64,000 nt of DNA from Mangifera indica (taxonomy: Eukaryota > Streptophyta > Magnoliopsida > Sapindales > Anacardiaceae): assembly GCF_011075055.1 (NCBI RefSeq), contig NW_025401135.1, positions 62,001-126,000 of the forward strand, in the 5' to 3' direction. Of the stretch, positions 48,914-60,100 are shown one piece after another (position 1 is the first letter of the stretch; each line of letters opens with the position of its first letter). A model generated the notes under the pieces. It was given only the letters and a program-made list of their open reading frames with translations, did no database searches and had not been told where the DNA came from. The translations under genes and the position numbers were made by a program.

Positions 48914-50407
48914 CCATTTAAATTTTCAACATTCTTGATATATGACAACTAGGGTGAGTGGGTTCAGATGCCCTACTAAAAAAGCAAGGTCCAAAACTGG
49001 TTAATTCATACGTTTTAGGAACTACAACATATATACACATAAGAATCTAATTGAATAGTTTCAACTCCGGTTCTAGGTATCGGACACTATTCTGTCTTCT
49101 TCCCTTTTTTTATATTTGTCATCTTCTTTTCTTCCCTTCCCTATCTCCTTCCTTTCTTCACCCATCTATTAAAAGTGTGTCTACTGCCTAATCAACCAGA
49201 CCATTGAACCCTCCCTATTTCCTCACCCAACCTATGAGAAATTAGAAACAATATATTTTCTTCACCCGTTTCCCTTGCTAAAATTACACAACTATCACCA
49301 ACCCTTTTCTCTTTCTCTCAATCACCATCGGTTATCATTTCTGTCCATTTGCTTTAATGACTAAGCAAAAGAACTTTAAAATGTCAACAAGGACTAGATT
49401 TTCATTAGTATTAACTTTTGTGTTGTTGCCATGATTGTGTGGAACATCCCACTCCGGATATATGTCTCAAACAGTTAAAATACTGGAATGATAGTCACCC
49501 AATTTAAAATAAAATATCAATGCAATTAATAAATAAAACTCCATGCATTTATGATCAATAAAAAATGTGCTAAAAGGGTTTTTCATAAAAATAAATGAGG
49601 AAACATCATCCAAACTCTCAATGTGCATACAATCAAAGAGAATCCAAGTCAAAAGAATAAAAAATAATTAAAATATTTATAGTTGAATGCACAGCTCATG
49701 TGCTAATCCACTTGTCTTCTCGCCTGCTCCACTATTCCTCCCACTTACAAAGCCAAAGGGCACGTGAGTCGTAACACTTAGTAGACATTCACAATAAATA
49801 TGATGTTCATTATGAATAACCTCGACAGAGCGTCACTGTCATACGCGTCTCTGACGCAATCGGTTGAATACCTTTCTCAAGTGCCTCATATGCCCTCATA
49901 TCAAAAATGACATCCCTCTTAGATGCCTCTTACATCCATACACATCGGATTGGACACCCATCCCAGGTGTCGCCTATATCCATAACTAGGATGAACACCT
50001 ATCTTAAGTGCAACTTACCTCCTCCCATGGAAATGGTCTGAAAGGACACCTGTCTCAGACGTTGCTTACATTATCATTACCTATTAAGATATTTTTACTT
50101 CCACTACTAGGGATTGAGACATCTCATCAATCAATTCATGTATCCTTAAGATTAGGACGTCTCATAAACTAACTTGCAACATGATTCATAACCATCAATG
50201 TACACAACTATGACTATGTTTTTTAATCCAATCCTTTACGAACCCTTACAATCACCTAACCCATCCCCTCGCTTGCAAACAAGGCGAAAGTTACTTTTCA
50301 GGGTTTTTGACATAGATGTGCCAAAGATTCACAGTGCACGGGCGTGCACCTGACTAACACTACCTAGCACTCTAGGCACACGGGTGCGCCACAGGCTAGC
50401 AGGTGTG
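48914..50407. other. Intergenic
   Basis: No gene is recognised. Bases 49750-50130 are less AT-rich and contain several diverged, loosely spaced repeats of a CACCTATCTTAAGTGC-like phrase (for example near 49870, 49960, 49990 and 50046), which look like old tandem or LTR sequence. Confidence 0.4.
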
Positions 50408-50640
50408 CCATAGACTGCGTTGGTGTGCATGTTGTGCGCACGCCCAACGTGCATGATGCATGCCCTACAGATAAGTGCATGCCTGGTGTGCAAGCTACAC
50501 GTCTGATAGTTGTACACCTGCCTAGCGTGTGAGTTGTATGCCTGAAAGCTGAATGCATGCCCGACATGCACGCTGCACACCCGATAGCTGTATACATGCC
50601 TAATGTGCACTACACGTTTGGCACCTGTGCACTACACGTT
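50408..50640. repeat. 39-bp minisatellite
   Basis: About six diverged units of 39-40 bases, each with the pattern CCYRRYGTGCAnGCTnCACnYCTGATAGYTGTAYACATG in degenerate form. Because 39 is a multiple of three, the minus-strand frame stays open and reads as 13-residue repeats (for example MHIRHVYSYRVCS). I see no start context, homology or gene structure to support a protein. It is GC-richer than its surroundings. Confidence 0.7.
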
Positions 50641-50767
50641 TGTAACACTCACATGTATATTCTACGGTCATTTTGGTCAATTGATGTTATGTATAAAGTT
50701 TATATAATAGGTAAGGTGTAAAGTTTGTTAAGTGTTAAATCAGGGGGGAAGGAACGATTTTTCAAGT

Positions 50768-50977
50768 TGGACAAATGCTTATTCCAAATTTTGAACATCA
50801 TTATAAGGGATGAACGACTATCTATGAATTTGGATTAATTGTCCCATAAAGAATGCTCATTTTATAGTAGAGTGGACAAATGTTTATTCCAAATCTTGAA
50901 CATCATTATAAGGGATGAATGACTATCCATGAATTTGGATTAATTATCCCATTAAGAATGCTCATTTCATAGTAGAG
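50768..50977. repeat. 105-bp tandem duplication
   Basis: Two adjacent copies start with TGGACAAATG at 50768 and 50873 and differ at only a few positions across about 105 bases, including CATCATTATAAGGGATGAAY and GAATTTGGATTAATT. Confidence 0.88.
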
Positions 50978-52444
50978 TTTATTAGAAAAACATGATTTCA
51001 AAAGAGAATGATACATGATCTTAATGAAGATAACTCTTTTGAACGAGGATAAATGTTTTGAATGACCATTCAAATAAAGGGGAACACTAGTTCCAATGGG
51101 TAATTTTTAAAAATCTATACAAAGGAGCCCAACTCTTGTATTCATGTTTATCTTTTTCCCCATAACTACAGTTCACATAAAAGGTTGAGAGCAATATTTT
51201 GGCAAACTGTATCAGATTTGAGGATCTAAAGCTTCAAACTAGAAGAATTGTTACTATTTTCAAGAGAGAAGCAAGTTGAAGATCCCCCTTCTTATAAGAG
51301 CATTGATTTTTCGTGAAATACATGTGAATGTGATTGGGTTGATGTTAAGATTGATAATCCTTATAAGAAAGAATGATTTGAAGTTGTTTGCATGCTATAT
51401 TGATAGTAAAATTGTTGAGATTACGAAATTATGACACGTGACTATAAATAATATTGGAATTGCTGTGATGTTGGAATGGATTATCATGAGTTGAGACCTA
51501 ATCAAATGTTATATCTAATAAGAATAAGAAAATTTGGTAGTTTGGAGCCATGAATTTGGGATTGAAATCATAGAAAATGTCTAATAGAACAGTAAATTAA
51601 AATTTCCAAATATGATGGAATGTTTATTTTCAAGGTTAGGGACAACCATTCTGCCAATTAAAAAAGTTATGTCTGAACAGTTGTTCATAGAGAACGAAGA
51701 TGTATTATAAAATTTATAATAACAATCGTTTCAGAGTAATAAACACTTACTGCACAATAGTCATTTATTGAGAGAAAACATTTTTGTTATAGAGTAAAAG
51801 CGAATGGTCGTTCCAAAATAATTAACAACAATTCCATATTGAAAAAGTGAATAGTCGTTCCAAGTTAAAAAGTACGCCAATTTCAGTAAGCAATTTCACA
51901 AGTTATAAAGAACATTATGACTAAAAGTTAAAGCTATGATGCATGCATGGTTATTAAATGTTACAAAGACATGGAATATGAGTATGAAACCATATGCTAT
52001 GTGATCTATGGATAAGTCATATGTTGTCTGATCTATAGTTTAAATAATGTTAGATAAAATTATTAAGTCTTCCTTATCAATACATCCAACATGAATTTAA
52101 ATTTTGGGATTAAATTAAATTTGAGTTTAAATTTTTAGATTAGATTTAATTTAAAGTTCAAATCTTGAGATATTAGATTTAATTTAATTTTAAATTTTTA
52201 GATTAGATTAAATTTTATCTACAAAGTGTATATAAATATGTGAACAATCAATCAGTTGTAAACAAAACAAGAATTCAAAGTAAACACAGAGATTTTTGTC
52301 AGTCTTTTCTTCCTTATTCTTGTCAGTATCATTTTATTTGTTTTTTCATCATCTCTTAGTGAATCATGTCTGAAAAATATTTCAATAGTTTTTAGCATAA
52401 GATTAGCTAGCAATATTATGTTTGCACATTTACACGAGGGCGAG

Positions 52445-52680
52445 TGTAATACCCTTAGGCGAATCCCACATCGACAAAGCACGAGAGATGCTGGGTCTGT
52501 CTATGTATCTCACATTGGTTAGTGGTAGGAGAATTTGAGTGATTAAATAACCTGTGAGCTCCTTAACTGTTAAGACGCGTTTTGGGTTGCAAAGCCCATT
52601 AGTAAACCCATGATGAACTGTGTGTTCAAAATGGATAATATCTTGACAGTGGGTTGGGTTATTGGATCAGGGTTATTATA
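52445..52680 (+). mobile_element. 236-bp solo LTR / TRIM-like element
   Basis: It begins TGTAATACCC and ends GGGTTATTATA, with flanks GCGAG (52440-52444) and GTGAG (52681-52685) matching at 4 of 5. It contains AATCCCACATCG and, near the end, GGATAATATCTTGACAGTGG, words common in short plant LTRs. There is no coding content. It is nested in the LTR-like unit 50641-52864. Confidence 0.6.
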
Positions 52681-52864
52681 GTGAGTTTATTATGTTTATT
52701 TATTTATAACACCTTTTACATACCTATTAAATGTTTAAGTTAAGTTTTAAATAATGATATTCGAGATTTTCACTTAAGATTGTGACAAATATAAAAGTAA
52801 TTAACACTTTCTCTTTAGATATGTATTCTTCTTAAAAGATATTCGTCTAGAGAAGAGTGTTACA

Positions 52865-54133
52865 TAATTAGTAAACCTAAATCATTAATTGCCGATGGTG
52901 TTGGTTGTTAGCAACTGTGCTCCATGAAAATAAGAATTTTGGGTTTACGGGAAGGTCAAATAATGGAGTTTGTTTCAATCAATATGGCAAAGTGGAAACC
53001 GGTGCTAGTGCGTGGTGTAAGGGCAAAAAGCTAAGAAATCCAGGTTTTAATCTTTAGTTTATGTTTTTTTTTTATTTTTTATATTATAATAAATAATGTT
53101 TTGCCTAATAAAACGATATCGTTTTATTAAAAATAAAAAAGAAGAAAATATTTGATGGAATACCCTTAATAAAATTTCAGATTTGATTCTCAAATCAGTT
53201 TCAATTTTTCAAAATACTGGAATGGAAAATAGAACTTTGAACTGGTCAATTTCCCTACTTTTGAAACCATAACTGACATTAAATTGGATACCCCACTGTT
53301 CCAAATTTTCCCTCTTCCTTGGCTTAACCCTAACGACAACAAACCATCGTGGAGATCGACAAGCCTCCAACTTGGAGAGGCCCCAAATTTTGGCGCTCTC
53401 CAACTATAAATAAAGCTCCGACACTGCCATTTAGCGTAGGGCATCATGTTTCCAAACCATGACCCTTGGACTTTTTCCCAACGCCCATTATCTCTCCAGT
53501 GATGCTCATAATAAGTGAAACTTAAAATAAGTTTATTTCCAAATGTATCATATTTAAGGAATTATTTAACCTGTCATATTTAATATATATCTTAAGGGTA
53601 TAATAAAATTTAGATTTTCCCTTGTTCCACAAATAAATACACATTTATATATATTATCACATAATTAGTTATTATTTTATTTTTAATTCAAAATTACCCA
53701 ATTACATAATAACATATATCAATTCGGTATACATTTGTGTATTCAAAATAAGTATACATAATTTTATTATACTATATCTAGATATAGTGTATTAAGAATT
53801 GATGATTGCTTTTAAGTTTAACCATCAATTGTAAATTTTTTTCACTATATCAAATATTTCATATGCCAACATAAAATAAAGATAATGAATTTAAGATAAA
53901 AAAATATATATCAAGATTAAGGGCTAAAAAAGAATGATTAACCTAATTCTACCGTAAACAAACATGTACAAGGAACTTCCTTTCTACTGTCCTAATTCTC
54001 CTAGAATGCACTATCTGAACCAACTGGAATTGCTGTTTGAAATTGAAACTTACACTTTGAGATGACAATCATAAATTCAAAATTATTGAAGAAGCGAACC
54101 AATAAATGGAATATGTGATGAAGCAGTTAGTCT
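52865..54133. other. Intergenic, downstream of the LRR receptor-like kinase gene
   Basis: It contains MITE copy 8 (53628-53770) and a less AT-rich patch at 53190-53460 with minus-strand ORFs of 85 and 64 codons that I do not recognise. The last few hundred bases should hold the 3' UTR of the kinase gene. Confidence 0.45.
53628..53770. repeat. AT-rich palindromic MITE-like repeat, copy 8 (inverted)
   Basis: The core reads in the opposite sense: TATTATCACATAATTAGTTA, TTATTTTATTTTTAATTCAA, AATTACCCAATTACATAATA, with arms AAATACACATTTATA and AAGTATACATAATTT. Confidence 0.55.
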
Positions 54134-57100
54134 TTATTTACCTTGACTGGCCCCTTCTAAGACTATAGTTGAGAGATCTTCAAAAACTGACTTCATATCT
54201 GGTCTCTCCGAAGCTGGTAGTATACATCTGAGAGCCACTTGAAGCATCTCATCTAGAACTCTAGGCGGGCAACCTGCATTATGCCTATCCATAATCATAC
54301 TGTCAAAGCACTCCCTCGAACGATTTTCGATAGCCAATAACCTAACCCAGTCTGTAAAATCAACTACTCTTGGATCCCCACAAACAATCTCTCCAGAACT
54401 CTTTCCAGTCAGGAGCTCCAGCAAGATGATTCCAAATGCATAAACATCACTCTTTAGTGATGGGAGTGGTTTACTTGAGCTAGCGAATTCAGGAGGCCTA
54501 TAGCCAAGAGCACCTGCATTCAACAATTGCTCAGCTGTGCCAGCTGATGTCAATATTCGGTGAAGACTATAATCGGTGAGGAGAGCATTCATATTAGGAG
54601 TTTCTAACAAGATGTTAGAGGATTTGAGGTTTCCATGGGGTATTGCTCTTTCATTGTGTAGGTAGTTAAGACATCGTGCCACATCTACAGCAACTCTTAG
54701 CCGTAAATCAATAGACAAGGGTGGGAGCTTTCTTGGATCCGTTTCTGCAGAAAACAACTATATTAAAAAATGAAAAGCTTTAATGGATACAAACAGATGA
54801 AAACTCTAGCATTACAGCTGTGACAAGTGAAAGTTTTTGGAAGCTTGTCTACTCTGCTTCTATTGGATAATCTCTAAACTATTAGTTGACATGAGTCAAT
54901 TAATGGATATAACTACAATCATCATGCCGTGGCAGTGGTCCAACAATTGCAGAAATTAAACTTACACTCTTAAGTTTTAAAATCTAACTTACTGGGGCAC
55001 AGAAATTTGTGCATCGTGAAACAGTAGTGCTATGTACACAAACAATGATGTGTCACAATGTGATTAGATAGTTTAAAATTAAAGATAAAACAACATCAAT
55101 CATATGATGACATATCGTTGTTTGTGTACAAAATTGTGCATATTGTTTGTAGACATAGTTTTATTCTTTAAGAAATGGTTCCCAACTTTGGCTGCATCAA
55201 TATTGTCCCATTTAGGTGTCATAATAAACAAGACTGGAAATATAATCTTCTATAAGAGCATGAAAAATGGTCATATTATTAATAAACAAGCATAAGTAAA
55301 CAACAAAAACTTATTACACACTCAAGGACCACTATATGTTTTATCCTCAACTACTCAGATTAATTATCAACTCACTTGAAGGATGGAAATAGTTCTTTTA
55401 CTTCAAATCAATCTTGTTTAACTGACAATAAATTTGAATTCTACAGATGATAGGAACTTACATGACTGAATTCTATGATGACTGTAGGAATTATTGTTAT
55501 TTATCTTCTCTAAGCAGTATGACCAGACCAAAAAAGCTTGTACATTCAGAATTAACCACTATTTCTATGAAGAGTGAATCACATTTTCTCACCCAAGGTT
55601 TCGCCTTAAAACACTTTTCTTCCCTTAGTTGGCATTCATAACACTTTCCCATCCAAAATCATACTCTTAATGAAAAAACTGTATTAGGAATTGAAATTAC
55701 CATTTTATCTCAAGAATTTCATTCATCAAAATTATAATATGATTTCAAGGTAAAAAAATTAAAAATAAACCCTTTAAATAACCAAATTATATAAGAACCT
55801 ACTTGTTTCCCATGCTTTTCACCCTCACCCATTTCTTCCTCACTTCTTATAGGTAAAGGTGTCAATGACATATCATTGTATGTTTAGAGCAAGTTACAAT
55901 TTTTGAAAAAATTAGGGGTGTTAATGAAAATTTTTAGGGGTTTTGAAAAATCGAAAAAATCTCAAGGGTGTTTTTAAAAATTTTTAAAATTTTAATATGC
56001 CCTCAGTAGTTTAAAAAACAATACTTATACTCTCAAATAATTGAATATAATACAACAAATTAAAGGTATAAATGTGATATTACAAACTATTGGGTCCATA
56101 ACTGTATTTTCAAAATATATAGGGGTATGAAAAAATAAGAACCTTGATTGCTAATGGTACATTAGATATAGTTGATTTGCTTGAAAATAAAAAGATTGTA
56201 AGATGCAAATAGGTGTTCACTTATAAGTACACATCTTGTCGAAGTATTGAAAAGTACAAAACAAGATTGGTAGCCCAAGGTTTCACACAAATCTATGGGA
56301 TTGTAAATAAAGAAACCTTCGCACTAATAGCAAAGTTGAATTCCATCAAGATATTATTATTTATTGCGGTTAATCTGGATTGGAATCTTATCCAACTAGA
56401 CATAAAGAATGTTTTCCTGCATCGGATACTTGAGGAGGATATATACATGCCGATAACACCTGGGTTTGAGGAAGAATTTAGAGCTGGCAAAGTTTGTACA
56501 TTGAAGAAGTCGTTGTATGGTTTAAAACAATTACTAAGGGATTAGTTGACAAGATTTAGTAATTGGCAAATTCTAGACCAAAAAGTTTTTCGGTAAGGTT
56601 CTAACAAGACTTTGGCGACGATAGGTTTCAAGAGCTTTTCATGAGTTTTTCAGAAATATATTTAGTGGAGAGACACTTTCTAGAAGTGTATTTTCAAATT
56701 TTGGTTTCCAATAGGATTTTGCTAGGCTGTAATGAGTTCGGCCTTCAATGATAGGTTTCTAAAGCTTTTTGAAAGTTTTCTAATAATATCTCTCGTAGAT
56801 TGACACTTTTTGGAGGTGGACTTTCAATTTTTGGGTTTGCGTGGTTTTTCGATAGGATTCCAACAAGTTTTGGCAAGCTACTATGGCTTCCCGACAAATT
56901 AAACTTGGTCCTCCTCTAAAAAATACGGACAAAAAAGAGCAACTTTTTCGAAACCTTGGCTCTGATACCATGAAACGATGGGTTTCTTGGTTTTGATTAA
57001 ATTATGTCACAAATTTTTCATTATACAATGGAGGGATTATACAAACATTCTAGGATTTTAAACTAGTAAGAATCTATATAAACTAGTAAATACAATACGA

Positions 57101-60100
57101 ACCAGGAAGTGAGATAAAAATAAGGAAACATACAATAAAGAGAAATCAAAATGATCCCAAAATAAGAAAATTTTCAATCAACCAATTGACTTTCCAACAT
57201 GGACACAACATATTCATATTAAAAAAAGGCCAAAAAAAGGGACCTTTGTAAGATGGAGTTTGACATGATTATATGAACTCAAGTCATACAAATTTATTTC
57301 CTTTGGACACTAAATTTGCTAGAAAATAATGCCCCACAACACTAAAACTCACAGAAATTCAGAATTAGAACTGTATGTTCTTGAGTCATTAACTGACAAT
57401 ATGTTCAACACTTTCAACTTTTTGAGGGTCTAAACTAATTAATATTTCAAATTGGATAGCGATGTCCCATGTAATCAACTAGCACAATCCTGAAGATATG
57501 TCTTTGCTAGTTTTTCATGGTCTTCACTAATTCCATAAAGTAAGGTAATGCTGGCTGAAGATGGCCTATCACGATATGCTGATCCACACCCCGACAAACC
57601 CCCCAACGCCCACCACACCGCCCCCCATAATGGGAACAATTTGAAAAAAATGTTGCACTGATTGCAAAATACTAAAAAATGAATTGATAACAGACTGATG
57701 CATATAAAATAAATAATCATGCAAGCATTAAAGAATGTTAAAACAGATGCAGGTGCAAGCACATGCAAAAACCTGATAGTATGACAAGCAATCAGAACTA
57801 GTTGGTCGTGTTTAGGCTGATGACTTTGCCAAAATTATACAACATACAGGATATAGAGATTTTTAATGGTTCAGAGTTATCAGATTTGTAAAATCACCAG
57901 TTAGGTGATGTCACACAATGATAGAAACGCAAATACAGGGGAGACCTTACCTTGAAGATAGAGGGCCAAAGATTGTGCATTGATAAAAGTGGATATGATT
58001 AGTTTCTCATGCTCCTTTGGACCCCAGTAGTAACCCCGAAGAGAGACTAAATTTGGATGTTTGATGTTCCCAAGTTTCTTTACTTCCCTTGCAAATTCTT
58101 TCCTCCCTTTTGCTGTTCCCTCCCTCAACCATTTGACAGCTAAGACATTACCAGAGTCAAGTGTAGCTTTGTATAAAGTTCCATGACAACTCCTTCCAAT
58201 GACTTCTGCTGGAGCATGTGAAAGTTCTTCTGCAGTGAACACTAGGGAACAATCAAAAAGATATAAATCCCCAGCTAATTTTTCAGGAGAACAAACCTTG
58301 AGCACATCAGAATTCTGGGAGTCAATTTGGAGTCTAGAAGGTGATGGATTTGAAGATGATAAGATGGACAAGGGGGAAGATAACCCTTCATATTTTTTTA
58401 TTGATTCAAGATAGTAGGTATCTTTAGGCTTCTTTACAAATGATGAAGTGTCCCCAGAATCATAAGCAGACCCCATTTGGGATGATGGTAAAAGATCTTG
58501 CTTGAAACCAAATGAAGATAATGATGGGTCAACATTTTTGTTAAGCACTGATGTATGACAAAGGGAAGAACCCCCTAGAGGAACATCTTTCTTCACCCCA
58601 TCTCTATTCAAACTGATCCTCCTATTTTTCAGCCAAGGGACCCAATAGATCATAATACATAAAATAGCGACCATGGTAGCACCACCAACTAAACCTGCAA
58701 TCAGGGCAATTTTAGTAGCAGGTTTCATATGATTCTCATGCTCACTCATAGTCATGTCGGGAGTGCCTGGTGACAGCAGTGAATAAGGAAATTTCAGCAA
58801 GGAATTTCCAGGATGGAATGCTGAATCAGGAAACCGCCTTAAGTTATAAGGCACCACACCAGAGAGATTATTATAAGAAACATTGAGTCCTTTTAGGTCA
58901 TCTGGAAGGCCATCAGGAATGCTACCCTCAAATTTGTTGTTGGACAGATTAAGATACAACAAGTTATGAAACTTAGAGATCTCTGGGGGCAGATGACCAC
59001 TTAATGAGTTATAAGACAGATCAATAGACAGAAGGCTCAAACTTTGGACAGAACTTGCTGGAGAATTTTTCGATTCTTGAAGAGGTAGTGGCCCAGTCAA
59101 GTTGTTGCCTGACAGATTAATATCGGTCAGTATTGTGGAGTTGAAGAAGCTTGGAAGGAGGAGCCCACTAAGATGGTTGAGGCTAAGATCAATAACTTTT
59201 AGTTCTGGGTATGTTCCCAAAACAGCAGGGAGAACACCCTCTAATGAATTGTTGGATACCTTGAATGAAGTCAGCCTCAAGAACTGAGAAGTTTCATTTG
59301 GCAAAGTACCAGACAACGAGTTCGAACTCAAATGAATAACTTCCACATAATTTCCCCAACTCTGCATTCTGGAAAAATTCCCAGAGAGTCTATTATTACT
59401 CAAATCTACAATGGCACAGTGTCCAACCTTGAGAGGTAAGAAACCTGACAACTTATTTGATGATAAATTAACCTTCTTTAAGGTTGCAGATGTAATACTT
59501 CCAACTGGACCTGTCACACATGCAAAATATTAGAAACAGTAACATTAACAAAATGGATGACGAAAGGAGAAGATCGGTAGTTTGTTATTTTCATAACTAT
59601 GACATAAAAAATGTCATAAATGACATCTGAAACTAATTATTATTGCAAATGAAAGGACTACTTCAACAAAGATGATAAACATAATTTATATATGATAATT
59701 AACCATTCTTAGAATGGCTTGTTTCAATTATCTTTCTCTTCATCTATTTTCTTTTTTATCTTTCTGGTAAAGCCCTTAATTTATTTTCATAACCAATCAA
59801 TATATGTCTCTCAAAACAAACACTTCAGAAGAATCTGAATTTCCATACAAAACCTAGAAAGAGACATGCAAATGCATGACCTCAGCTCTTATACCATGTT
59901 AATTAACTGCTTGAACTGAAAGCTTAAGCTATATGGTAAACATTCCACACAAGTATTAAATCACAAGATTAATTTTATTGTTTCTGAAATCACAAGAAAC
60001 CATGAATACCGTGTCTTCCTTCCTTCTTTCACCAAATTTCATGTTCTTTAAAGTAAAGGACAGATTTTCATCAAAATTAGACCAACTCCTTATGCAGCAC

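Larger units (their letters stand above)
50641..52864. mobile_element. Probable lone LTR with perfect 10-bp inverted ends
   Basis: The unit begins TGTAACACTC and ends GAGTGTTACA, a perfect inverted pair and the usual TG...CA form of Gypsy-type LTRs. Its length without the nested 236-bp element is about 2.0 kb, like the LTR at 31354. The flanks ACGTT and TAATT do not match well, so it may be a remnant rather than a clean solo LTR. Inside are a 105-bp tandem duplication (50768-50977) and a TATATAAATA string near 52220. Confidence 0.45.

Noticed and set aside
50329..50610. A repeat-protein gene on the minus strand
   Set aside because: Two overlapping frames are open over the same GC-rich minisatellite, with no homology and no promoter context. 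This is better explained by the 39-bp unit.
52460..52560. A U-snRNA gene predicted from the RTCCCACATCG upstream element
   Set aside because: No TATA at the expected distance and no U1, U2, U3, U4, U5 or U6 sequence follows. The motif lies inside a short LTR-like element with target duplication.
53190..53450. Minus-strand 85-codon ORF as a small gene
   Set aside because: No recognised domain or conserved motif and an overlapping frame of similar length; not supported.
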